The notes under the pieces are model-generated. The model saw only the letters and a list, made by a program, of their open reading frames with translations, was not told where the DNA came from and did no database searches. Shown here one piece after another: positions 31,121 through 38,301 of a stretch of DNA of 38,301 bases. Made by a program: the position numbers and the translations under genes. Numbering within the stretch: position 1 is the first letter of the stretch; each line of letters starts with the position of its first letter. The stretch is from NCBI GenBank assembly GCA_944320795.1, contig CALUIU010000030.1, forward strand, positions 1 through 38,301. The letters are read 5' to 3'. Origin of the DNA: Candidatus Paraprevotella stercoravium. Lineage in GTDB: Bacteria > Bacteroidota > Bacteroidia > Bacteroidales > Bacteroidaceae.

Positions 31121-32134
31121 TTATTTCTGTTCTTTAGCTGCAATAGCCTGATTTGCGGTGATGGCTACCATGGTGTAAACATCCTCGATAGAGCAACCGC
31201 GTGACAAGTCGTTCACCGGACGGGCGATACCCTGAAGGATAGGGCCGATAGCTTCGGCATTACCCAGACGCTGAACCAGCTTGTAAGAGATGTTACCGAC
31301 TTCCAGATTCGGAACAACCAATACATTGGCGTGTCCGGCAATCAGAGAACCCGGAGCCTTGCTGCTTCCTACAGATGGAACCAGAGCGGCGTCGGCTTGC
31401 AGTTCGCCGTCGATGCTCAGACCCGGTGCCAGTTCGCGTGCGATGCGGGTAGCCTCTACAACCTTGTCTACTACTTCATGCTTGGCTGAACCCTTGGTAG
31501 AGAAGCTCAACATAGCAACCTTAGGATCAAGACCGGCCACTGACTTGGCTGTATCTGCGGTACAAACGGCAATCTGAGCCAACTGGTTGGCATCCGGAAC
31601 CGGAGTTACGGCAACGTCACCCATTACCAGTACACCGTTCTTACCGTAATTAGGAGCCTTGGTCAAAAGAAGCATGGCACCAGAAACACAAGTAATACCC
31701 GGAGCAGTCTTGATAATCTGCAATGCAGGACGCAATACATCACCGGTAGTGTTGCGGGCACCGGCCAGCTGACCGTCTGCATCACCGGCTTTGATCATCA
31801 GACAGCCGAAGTACAACGGATCGAGTACCTTCTTGCGTGCCTCTTCAATAGTCATACCTTTCTTTTTGCGGAGTTCGCAAAGCAGTTCGGCATATTCTTC
31901 TTTCTTCTCTGAAGTTTCCGGATCGATGATGGTTGCCTTGTGGATGTTTCCCAATCCCCATTTCTTGGCAGCTTCTTCGATTTCGGCTACATTACCCAAA
32001 ATAATCAGGTCTGCTACTTCATCTGTCAGAATCTGATTAGCAGCTTTCAATGTACGTTCTTCTGTTCCTTCCGGAAGCACGATGCGCTGTTTGTTTGCCT
32101 GTGCGCGTGCTACAATTTCTTTGATCAAGTCCAT
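31121..32134 (-). CDS. pta: phosphate acetyltransferase
   Basis: A 337-residue Pta of the short catalytic-domain type. It has RIVLPEGTEERTLKAANQIL at the start, GDADGQLAGARNTTGDVLRP in the middle, and the C-terminal VVPNLEVGNISYKLVQRLG and GPILQGIARPVNDLSRGCS. It makes acetyl phosphate from acetyl-CoA for AckA. The frame is open to 32191, but the -7 box TACTTTTG (32186-32179) lies inside that part, so 32134 (MDLIKEIVARAQ) is the start. It lacks the N-terminal regulatory domain of the E. coli enzyme. pta and ackA form a two-gene operon, pta first. Confidence 0.96.
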   Translation of the reverse strand: MDLIKEIVARAQANKQRIVLPEGTEERTLKAANQILTDEVADLIILGNVAEIEEAAKKWGLGNIHKATIIDPETSEKKEEYAELLCELRKKKGMTIEEARKKVLDPLYFGCLMIKAGDADGQLAGARNTTGDVLRPALQIIKTAPGITCVSGAMLLLTKAPNYGKNGVLVMGDVAVTPVPDANQLAQIAVCTADTAKSVAGLDPKVAMLSFSTKGSAKHEVVDKVVEATRIARELAPGLSIDGELQADAALVPSVGSSKAPGSLIAGHANVLVVPNLEVGNISYKLVQRLGNAEAIGPILQGIARPVNDLSRGCSIEDVYTMVAITANQAIAAKEQK

Positions 32135-32178
32135 ATCTGTTGTTTTATAAATACTTTCTATTTGTAATATCAACTTTG

Positions 32179-32186
32179 CAAAAGTA
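32179..32186 (-). promoter_or_regulatory. -7 box of pta-ackA
   Basis: Minus-strand TACTTTTG matches TAnnTTTG. It lies about 45 bases before the pta ATG and rules out the longer start at 32191. Confidence 0.6.
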
Positions 32187-32297
32187 CGCATTTTTCGGTA
32201 AAGTAGCCTAACAAAAAGAATTTTATTTTTTGAGAATCTGCCAGATTTGATAAAATCTTTCTAATTTCGTTTTCCTAATTCGTAAACAAGCTGATTT

Positions 32298-34250
32298 ATG
32301 GCACTTTCTTTTCACACTCTTTCGTTGGAGGATCGCGAATTGATTCTCAGTTATACCCGAAATGCAGATTTGCAGAATTGCGATCTGGCATTTGCCAATC
32401 TCTATGCCTGGCAGTTTCTTTATCAGACTGAGATTGCCGAGTGGAACGGCTTTTTGCTGTTCCGTTTTTATGCGGACGGACATCTGGCTTATCTGATGCC
32501 TTTGGGACAAGGCAGCTGGCGCGAGGTGATTGAACAGATGCATCAGGATGCTTGTCAGTTAGGACATCCTTTGCTGATTTTAGGGGTAACCGAGGAGATG
32601 AAGCATTATATTCAGGGTATCTGTTCCAGCAAGTTTGTCATTAACCCGAACAGGGAATATGCCGATTATATTTATCTTCGGGAGAGCTTGGCTACACTGG
32701 CCGGAAAAAAGTTGCAGCCCAAGAGAAACCATACGAACAAATTCCGGCGTCTTTATCCGGATTATGAGTATCGTCCGCTTACACGTGAGCTGATTCCATT
32801 ATGCTTGCAATTGGATGAGGAATGGGCGGCTCTGAAAACGGTTCCGGGAGAGCAACGTGCCGTAGAATCTGAGAAAAAGGCCATCCGTAGGGCTCTGGAT
32901 CATTTCGAGGAATTGGGAATTATTGGAGGAACACTTTTTGTGGGTGGAAAATTAGTGGCTTTCACTTACGGCGCTCCGATTAATGATTCTACTTTTGATG
33001 TCTGTGTGGAAAAGGCGGATACAGCCTATGAAGGGGCATATGCTATGATCAATCAGGAGTTTGTGAATCATTTGCCGGAAAAGTACCGTTATATCAACCG
33101 GGAAGAAGACTTGGGAATTGAGGGCTTGCGCAAGGCGAAACTGTCGTATATGCCCCATCAGGTATTGATGAAATACAGTATGTGGTCTTCCTGCTCTTTG
33201 CAGGGGAAATGTGCCTGTGAGATGCGGAGTGATGACGAACTCCATGTGGAGTGGCAGACCCGTGCCCTTTGGAAACTTTGTTTTGGAGATAGCGACTCTT
33301 TTCTGGATTTGTTCTTTTCTCGAAAATATAAACCTCAGAACAATACTTTTTTCTGTAAGGACGGTAAGGTGGTCAGTGCCTTGCAGCGCTTGCCGTATCG
33401 CATGAGTTATGCGGGGCTGGATGTGGCGGTGGCTTATGTGGCCGGAGCTTCAACTTTGCCGGAGCAACGTGGTCGTGGATTGATGACAAGTCTGCTGTCT
33501 GAAGCGCATCGGTATATGTATGAAGAAGGTAAGGTGTTTTCGTTGCTGATACCGGCAAGCGATGGACTGATTGATTTTTATGCCCGGTCGGGATATGTCT
33601 GTTGCAACGGAGTGGGAGAGCGTGTGAACCGTCTTTCTGTGACACCGTTTTCCGTGTCTGAAATATCTCTTACCCAGCACTCGGAAACTGCCTGTGAAGA
33701 GATGGTTGACTTTATGGAGCAGGTGTACCGGAGTATGCCGGCGGCTGTGCTTCACGATAAAGACGACTTACAGGTGATTTTGCAGGATATGTCGGATAGC
33801 GGAGGTCGGATATGGCTGGCACGGAATGAAAGTAGCCAGCGTCTTTGCGGTATGCTTTTCCTGATGCCACAAAAAAATAAGGATTGGCTGATAAAAGAGT
33901 GTTTGGCCGCAAATCCTGTTGTGGCGGACGAACTGAAGAGAACCGCACAAAATGAGCTTTGTCCCGAAAGAGGGTTGATGGATGAGGCCTTTTGTACGCA
34001 GATAAAGGTGGTCCGTGTGTTCGATGCGTTGAAACTTTATGCACGGGTGCATCCCGAAGCGGATTTCACGTTGGAAGTAACGGGGGATTTGTTGGCGGGG
34101 GATGCGGCTCCTGCTGTTTATCTGGTCCGTAATGGTCAGTGTTCCCGACTGGAGCAAGGCGCTCATGCGGATCGCAACTATACGGTGGAAGCGTTGCCGC
34201 AATTGCTTTTTGACCATGGTGGTCCGTATATGCGACTGATGCTGAACTGA
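32298..34250 (+). CDS. DUF2156-GNAT fusion protein
   Basis: A 650-residue two-part protein. Residues about 15-295 match the DUF2156 family (phosphatidylglycerol lysyltransferase C-terminal-like, itself GNAT-related), with PKRNHTNKFRRLYPDYEY, FTYGAPINDSTFDVCVEKAD and YINREEDLGIEGLRKAKLSY. After a linker, residues about 325-460 form a second acetyltransferase with the acetyl-CoA loop in TLPEQRGRGLMTSLLSEA and a closing DFYARSGYVCCNG. The last 190 residues resemble the C-terminal part of Eis-type acetyltransferases. No membrane segments are seen. It stands alone, ending 21 bases from the convergent cdaA. Substrates are unknown; aminoacyl-tRNA-dependent or acetyl-CoA chemistry are both possible. 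Confidence 0.8.
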   Translation: MALSFHTLSLEDRELILSYTRNADLQNCDLAFANLYAWQFLYQTEIAEWNGFLLFRFYADGHLAYLMPLGQGSWREVIEQMHQDACQLGHPLLILGVTEEMKHYIQGICSSKFVINPNREYADYIYLRESLATLAGKKLQPKRNHTNKFRRLYPDYEYRPLTRELIPLCLQLDEEWAALKTVPGEQRAVESEKKAIRRALDHFEELGIIGGTLFVGGKLVAFTYGAPINDSTFDVCVEKADTAYEGAYAMINQEFVNHLPEKYRYINREEDLGIEGLRKAKLSYMPHQVLMKYSMWSSCSLQGKCACEMRSDDELHVEWQTRALWKLCFGDSDSFLDLFFSRKYKPQNNTFFCKDGKVVSALQRLPYRMSYAGLDVAVAYVAGASTLPEQRGRGLMTSLLSEAHRYMYEEGKVFSLLIPASDGLIDFYARSGYVCCNGVGERVNRLSVTPFSVSEISLTQHSETACEEMVDFMEQVYRSMPAAVLHDKDDLQVILQDMSDSGGRIWLARNESSQRLCGMLFLMPQKNKDWLIKECLAANPVVADELKRTAQNELCPERGLMDEAFCTQIKVVRVFDALKLYARVHPEADFTLEVTGDLLAGDAAPAVYLVRNGQCSRLEQGAHADRNYTVEALPQLLFDHGGPYMRLMLN

Positions 34251-34271
34251 AAGACCGAAGGTGAGGGGGGG

Positions 34272-35045
34272 TTAGTCAACCTTATATTCGGTAAGGATAC
34301 GCTCCAGTTCTTCGGCTGTGAGGCGTAGCTGGAAGTTTCCTTTGAAAGCGATGGAGATACCGCCTGTTTCTTCGGAAACAATAATGGAAAGGGCGTCCGT
34401 TTCCTGTGAGATTCCCATGGCGGCACGGTGACGCAATCCTAATTCCTTGGGAATGTTCATGCTGTGTGATACCGGAAGAATACAACCGGCTGCCTTGATC
34501 CGTTTGTGACTGATGACCATGGCTCCGTCGTGCAATGGGCTGTTCTTGAAGAAGATGTTTTCGATGAGGCGCTGGTTGATTTGGGCGTCAATCATCTCTC
34601 CCGAACGGATTACGTCATTCAGCGGCAGTTCCCGTTCTAAAACAATCAGGGCGCCTACTTTTTGTTTGCTCATGCTCATGCAAGCCATGACAATGGGCAT
34701 GATATCTTCATTGTTGGTATTTTTTGTCTTGTGTTTTCCTTTGATGAAGTTTAGAAAGTTCCGTACTCGTTTATGGGCGCCGATCGTATAAAAGAATTTT
34801 CGGATGTCTTCCTGAAAGAGAATAATCAACGCCAGAGCGCCCACACTGACCAGTTTGTCAAGGATGGAGCCCAACAGTTTCATCTCCAGAATCTGTGAGA
34901 TGAATATCCAGAAAACCAAAAATACCAGAACGCCGAAAAATACATTCAGCGAGCGTGACTCCTTCATTACTTTATAGGCATAATAAAGAATAAGGGCCAC
35001 CAGAAAGATGTCAATAAGATCTTTTATTCCGAAATTGAAGAACAT
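34272..35045 (-). CDS. cdaA: diadenylate cyclase, CdaA type
   Basis: A 257-residue protein with three N-terminal membrane helices (about 10-75) and a DisA_N diadenylate cyclase domain. The catalytic motifs are DGA at 173-175 (SPLHDGAMVI) and RHR at 205-207 (LGLRHRAAMG), followed by VSEETGGISIAF. It makes cyclic di-AMP, a second messenger linked in many bacteria with potassium, osmotic balance and cell wall state. The start codon lies 22 bases inside the end of folP, so the two are cotranscribed and probably translationally coupled. In Firmicutes cdaA pairs with cdaR and glmM, which are not here. Confidence 0.94.
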   Translation of the reverse strand: MFFNFGIKDLIDIFLVALILYYAYKVMKESRSLNVFFGVLVFLVFWIFISQILEMKLLGSILDKLVSVGALALIILFQEDIRKFFYTIGAHKRVRNFLNFIKGKHKTKNTNNEDIMPIVMACMSMSKQKVGALIVLERELPLNDVIRSGEMIDAQINQRLIENIFFKNSPLHDGAMVISHKRIKAAGCILPVSHSMNIPKELGLRHRAAMGISQETDALSIIVSEETGGISIAFKGNFQLRLTAEELERILTEYKVD

Positions 35046-35887
35046 TGATTGTATTCTTTTATCAGTTTAATAACTTCAGTACACTCTTTTACATCGTGTA
35101 CTCTTAATATATGTGCGCCTTTCAATAAGGCTATGGTGTGGAGCACTGATGTGCCGTTGAGCGCTTGCTGTGGATCAGTGTTCAATACTTTGTATATCAT
35201 GGATTTGCGGGATACACCGACTAAAATAGGGCATTCCAGAATGTGCAGGTCGTCCATATGATGCAACAGCTCATAATTGTGTTGCACCGTTTTACCGAAA
35301 CCGAAACCCGGATCAATGATGATGTCTTTCAGTCCGGCTGCCTGTAATTGTGCCTTCTTTTTGCTGAAATATACCAAGATTTCCTGTATCAGATGGTCAT
35401 AGTGTGGTGCCTGTTGCATATTTTGCGGGGTGCCCTGCATATGCATCATAATATAAGGAACCTTTAGTCGGCTTATGGTATCGAACATGTTTGCATCCAT
35501 TTCTCCGGCAGAAATATCGTTGATAAGTGCCGCGCCGTATTCTTCTACACAGATACGGGCTATCTCTGCGCGGAATGTATCGACAGAAACCGGAATGTGT
35601 GGAGCTACTTTCTGAATCAGTGTCAGGCCTTTTTTCAGGCGTTCCATTTCTTCTTCTTGTGAAATATGGGTGGCATCGGGACGTGAAGAGTAGGCGCCGA
35701 CATCAATGAAGTCGCCCCCTTCCTGCACAATTTCCTCAATGCGTGAGATGATTTCCTGTTCGCTTTGTTTTCTGCTGGAGGAGTAAAACGAGTCAGGTGT
35801 TACATTGAGAATACCCATCACACGTGGAGTGGACAGGTCTAGGAGTTGTCCGTTTAGGTTCAGTGTTGGTCTTATTGTTGGATTCAT
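35024..35887 (-). CDS. folP: dihydropteroate synthase
   Basis: A 287-residue FolP (TIM barrel). Motifs include VMGILNVTPDSFY, GGDFIDVGAYSSRPDATHIS, IPVSVDTFRAEIA, IIIDPGFGFGKTVQHNYELL and the C-terminal LRVHDVKECTEVIKL. It joins para-aminobenzoate and hydroxymethyl-dihydropterin pyrophosphate in folate synthesis and is the target of sulfonamides. The start at 35887 (MNPTIRPTLN) is chosen because the more upstream ATG at 35923 overlaps the -7 box at 35930-35923. The end overlaps cdaA by 22 bases. It diverges from murF. Confidence 0.95.
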   Translation of the reverse strand: MNPTIRPTLNLNGQLLDLSTPRVMGILNVTPDSFYSSSRKQSEQEIISRIEEIVQEGGDFIDVGAYSSRPDATHISQEEEMERLKKGLTLIQKVAPHIPVSVDTFRAEIARICVEEYGAALINDISAGEMDANMFDTISRLKVPYIMMHMQGTPQNMQQAPHYDHLIQEILVYFSKKKAQLQAAGLKDIIIDPGFGFGKTVQHNYELLHHMDDLHILECPILVGVSRKSMIYKVLNTDPQQALNGTSVLHTIALLKGAHILRVHDVKECTEVIKLIKEYNQCSSISE

Positions 35888-35922
35888 TTCTGTAAAAAAT
35901 GACTGATGAAAAAATGATGTCA

Positions 35923-35930
35923 CAAAAATA
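35923..35930 (-). promoter_or_regulatory. -7 box of folP-cdaA
   Basis: Minus-strand TATTTTTG matches TAnnTTTG, 35 bases before the chosen folP ATG. It excludes the longer start at 35923. Confidence 0.55.
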
Positions 35931-36006
35931 CATAGAAATATTTTCTTTTCTGCCTGTATGGAAAGGGATTTTTGTAGATTATCTTTTTTTCTCGTATAAG
36001 TTGCAC

Positions 36007-36014
36007 TATCTTTG
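36007..36014 (+). promoter_or_regulatory. -7 box of murF
   Basis: TATCTTTG matches TAnnTTTG, 23 bases before the murF ATG. The -33 position holds TTTT rather than TTTG. Confidence 0.6.
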
Positions 36015-36037
36015 CGTGGTTAAAATTTAAGCACAAA

Positions 36038-37333
36038 ATGGAAGTAGCTGCACTTTACGAAATTTTTAAGCAACATCCGAATGTAACAACGGATAGTCGG
36101 AATTGCCCGGAGGGGTCTGTTTTCTGGGCATTGAAAGGGGAATCTTTTAATGGAAATGATTTTGCGGCAAAGGCTCTTGAGGCCGGATGTGCCTATGCTG
36201 TGGTGGATGAACCCGGAGCAGCAGACTTGTCCGACGAACGCTATTTGCTGGTGGACGACACTCTGAAGGCTTTGCAGGAACTGGCAAACTATCACCGTCG
36301 CCAATTTCATATTCCGGTACTTCAGATTACAGGCACCAATGGTAAGACTACAACCAAGGAACTGATAGCGGCTGTGTTGGAGCGGAAATATCAGGTGCTG
36401 TTTACTCAAGGAAATTTGAATAATCATATCGGTGTGCCCCGTACATTGCTGCGTTTGAATGATTCTCATGAAATTGCTGTGATTGAAACCGGAGCTAACC
36501 ATCCGGGAGAAATACAGTTCCTGACAAATATCGTTGAGCCGGATTATGGCTTGATTACAAATGTGGGTATGGCTCATTTGGCCGGTTTCGGTTCTTTTGA
36601 AGGCGTAATGCGCACTAAAGGTGAATTGTATGATTATTTGCGGAATGCCGGAAAACCTGCTTTCATTCACGTTCCGGATGAAAACTTGCAGAAGATGGCT
36701 GTCGGTTTGAGTCTGATTCCATATGCCACGGAGTTGGCTTCTGACGATGTTCCTCAAGGTGAACTGGTCGGTTGTGATCCTTTCCTGACTTTCCGCTGGA
36801 AATATCAGGGCGATGAGTTTGTCGTGCGTACCCATTTGGTGGGTAGTTATAATCTGGCGAATATGATGGCGGCTGTTGCGGTCGGACTGCATTTTGGGGT
36901 GAAACCTCAGGATATTTGCGCCGCATTGACAGAATATGTTCCGTCAAATAACCGTTCACAGATGCAGGATACGGCAGATAATCACTTGGTCGTGGATGCC
37001 TATAATGCGAACCCGACCAGTATGAAGGCGGCCATTGAAAATTTCCGTCTGATGCAGAACGGACCGAAAATGCTTATTCTCGGTGAAATGAAAGAACTGG
37101 GTGAGGCAAGTGGTGCAGAGCATCAGAAAGTGGTTGACCAGTTGGTTAATGCCGGTTTTGATAAAGTTTGGCTCGTTGGAGAAGAGTTTGAAAAGACAGA
37201 AAATCATTTTCGCATGTTTCATCATGTAGATGACGTTGTGAAAGAGTTGAGACAAAATAAGCCTGAAGGCTATTATATATTAATAAAAGGAAGTAATGCT
37301 ACCCGGTTGTTTACCCTGCCGGAATATCTGTAA
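36038..37333 (+). CDS. murF: UDP-MurNAc-tripeptide--D-Ala-D-Ala ligase
   Basis: A 431-residue Mur ligase. The N-terminal UDP-binding domain has TTDSRNCPEGSVFWALKGE; the central ATPase domain has the P-loop QITGTNGKTTTKELI (GTNGKTTT at 99-106), VIETGANHPGEIQFL and the histidine-containing NVGMAHLAGFGS; the C-terminal domain has VVDAYNANPTSMKAAIENF. It adds D-Ala-D-Ala, the Ddl product, to the peptidoglycan precursor in the cytoplasm. It stands alone with its own promoter and a hairpin terminator, not inside a dcw cluster, which is common for Bacteroidota murF. Confidence 0.96.
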   Translation: MEVAALYEIFKQHPNVTTDSRNCPEGSVFWALKGESFNGNDFAAKALEAGCAYAVVDEPGAADLSDERYLLVDDTLKALQELANYHRRQFHIPVLQITGTNGKTTTKELIAAVLERKYQVLFTQGNLNNHIGVPRTLLRLNDSHEIAVIETGANHPGEIQFLTNIVEPDYGLITNVGMAHLAGFGSFEGVMRTKGELYDYLRNAGKPAFIHVPDENLQKMAVGLSLIPYATELASDDVPQGELVGCDPFLTFRWKYQGDEFVVRTHLVGSYNLANMMAAVAVGLHFGVKPQDICAALTEYVPSNNRSQMQDTADNHLVVDAYNANPTSMKAAIENFRLMQNGPKMLILGEMKELGEASGAEHQKVVDQLVNAGFDKVWLVGEEFEKTENHFRMFHHVDDVVKELRQNKPEGYYILIKGSNATRLFTLPEYL

Positions 37334-37364
37334 TTTGTATTAATTCAGATTTGCATCAATTCAG

Positions 37365-37408
37365 AAGCGTGTGATGTTCGGAGTATTTGGAATATCACAC
37401 GCTTTTAA
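37365..37408 (+). terminator. intrinsic terminator of murF
   Basis: AAGCGTGTGATGTT (37365-37378) and AATATCACACGCTT (37391-37404) pair over 14 positions with one mismatch and are followed by TTAATTTT. It lies 32 bases after the murF stop. Confidence 0.8.
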
Positions 37409-37805
37409 TTTTGCGGCGAGCATCGTTAAATCTCTATTTAGGGAAAAAGGGAATTTTAGTTCCTATCGTCATTTTTTGTTCTTTATCTAATAATTGATAT
37501 TTGTTTCTATGAAGGATACTCCTTTTTAAATTGAAAATTTCATCTTCATGGTATTGGAGTTTTGTCGGGACCGAATTTGAGTTTCATCCCGATGAAATTT
37601 TGCATTGTTGTCGTTTGCTTGTTTCAGAATGCTTGTCTGTCTGTTTCTTCCGCCCGGTTTATCGGACGTGTATGCAGGTAGTCTTGTCTGCTTTTTGAGG
37701 CTTTTCCGGATATATTCTAGTCGTATCGACATTTTTCTGAAATTTTTTTCATCTTTTTTCGGTGTGCGTTTCAGGAGTGTTAAAAGTATGTTTTACAGCA
37801 TATTG
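37409..37805. other. gene-free stretch upstream of the rRNA promoters
   Basis: About 400 AT-rich bases between the murF terminator and the rRNA promoters. An open frame at 37605-37940 runs straight through both promoters and the start of the leader, and its product (rich in F, L, R and S, without a domain) does not look like protein. No RNA gene, repeat or promoter consensus is recognised. It may serve as upstream DNA for the strong rRNA promoters, which is only an inference. Confidence 0.5.
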
Positions 37806-37837
37806 CTTGGTGGTTTCGGCGGAATTTCTTATCTTTG
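37806..37837 (+). promoter_or_regulatory. rRNA operon promoter P1
   Basis: CTTG (37806-37809), 20 bases, TATCTTTG (37830-37837). Its spacing equals that of P2 and both share the context TTGGTGG at -33 and CTTTGCAA at -7, so it looks like one of a tandem pair. Confidence 0.65.
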
Positions 37838-37871
37838 CAAAGATTCCCCTCTGAAAAAAATCTGGAAAATA

Positions 37872-37903
37872 TTTGGTGGGAAAGAAAAAAGTATCTACCT
37901 TTG
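37872..37903 (+). promoter_or_regulatory. rRNA operon promoter P2
   Basis: TTTG (37872-37875), 20 bases, TACCTTTG (37896-37903): a full consensus match. It lies 66 bases downstream of P1 and about 220 bases before 16S. Confidence 0.8.
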
Positions 37904-38124
37904 CAACCGCAAACGAGAAACAAACGTCCCTCACGCTTGAGGCAAGCGGTTCTCTCGGAAGCGAATGAAGAAAGAGTTCTTTGAAAGATTTACATAGACA
38001 GATTAACGTAGTACAAGAGCTGGCAGTCTTTCATTAGATTGTCAGGGTAAAAAATACGAACCGTCAAGGAAACGAAATAAGATTCGGAGCCGTGGATAAA
38101 CAGAATTCAAAATAAAAAGATATT
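37904..38124 (+). other. rRNA operon leader
   Basis: Transcribed spacer between P2 and 16S rRNA. It contains GAGTTCTTTGAAAGATTT (from 37975), which is in the usual place for an antitermination boxA-like element, and CTGGCAGTCTTTC near 38019. Pairing with sequence after 16S (processing stem) cannot be checked because the gene is cut. Confidence 0.5.
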
Positions 38125-38301
38125 TTACAATGAAGAGTTTGATCCTGGCTCAGGATGAACGCTAGCTACAGGCCTAACACATGCAAGTCGAGGGGCAGCG
38201 GGATTGAAGCTTGCTTCAATTGCCGGCGACCGGCGCACGGGTGAGTAACGCGTATCCAACCTGCCCTTTACTCGGGGATAGCCTTTCGAAAGAAAGATTA
38301 A
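38125..38301 (+). rRNA. rrs: 16S ribosomal RNA, 5' part (cut by window edge)
   Basis: Begins around TTACAATGAAGAGTTTGATC, the universal 16S start, followed by CTGGCTCAGGATGAACGCTA and the conserved ACACATGCAAGTCGAGGG. CGGCGCACGGGTGAGTAACG follows the first variable loop, in which TTGAAGCTTGCTTCAA forms a hairpin. The pattern AGGATGAACGCTAGCTACAG is typical of Bacteroides and Phocaeicola. The exact first base is set by similarity only. The gene runs off the right edge. Confidence 0.97.

Noticed and set aside
37605-37940. A 111-residue open frame before the rRNA operon
   Set aside because: It overlaps both rRNA promoters and the leader start, and its composition is not protein-like.

Overview
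The window is chromosomal DNA from a Bacteroidota gut-type bacterium, most likely the Bacteroides/Phocaeicola group. Four lines of evidence support this. The start of a 16S rRNA gene of Bacteroides type lies at the right edge. Many genes are preceded by the Bacteroides -7 box TAnnTTTG, some with TTTG about 20 bases upstream. The arginine genes include the succinylornithine-type carbamoyltransferase known from Bacteroides fragilis. NigD-like lipoprotein, PspC and PASTA proteins are typical of the group. No species call is made.

Left end (1-6.3 kb) is accessory: a gene end, an AT-rich DUF805 membrane protein, a decayed internally deleted IS256-type transposase, and a minus-strand cassette of small protein, amino-acid adenylation enzyme, acyl carrier protein, MBOAT O-acyltransferase and SGNH-like membrane-anchored protein. 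The set matches the logic of the Gram-positive dltXABCD system (activate an amino acid, load it on a carrier, hand it across the membrane, attach it to a polymer), but sits in a Gram-negative host. This is the most interesting part of the window. A tandem-GNAT acetyltransferase gene diverges from it.

7.6-10.1 kb (minus): an NhaC-type antiporter whose apparent original ATG is followed immediately by TAA, a PNPOx-fold protein, and a DUF2007/zinc-ribbon protein. 10.2-19.9 kb (plus) is the arginine/proline cluster: argR, a GNAT candidate for the first acylation step, argG, a PspC protein, argC, argD, then proC, proB, proA and argF'. A palindrome resembling an ARG box lies upstream of argR. argB, argE/dapE-like and argH are not in the window.

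20.4-25.9 kb (minus): rhodanese lipoprotein; then an envelope-leaning run of PASTA protein, rluD, ddl, lysophospholipid-type acyltransferase and NigD-like lipoprotein; then rpmH. 26.1-29.7 kb (plus): efp, a family 2 glycosyltransferase, radC, a MIP18-type Fe-S assembly factor and lpxH. 29.9-32.1 kb (minus): pta-ackA, which makes acetate and ATP from acetyl-CoA. 32.3-37.3 kb: a DUF2156-GNAT fusion (plus), folP-cdaA overlapping (minus) and murF (plus). The window ends with tandem rRNA promoters, the rRNA leader and the first part of 16S rRNA.

Several intergenic gaps carry short degenerate repeats that fold into hairpins (14.1, 20.1-20.4, 20.9 and 29.7 kb), a recurring feature of this stretch that the genes do not explain.
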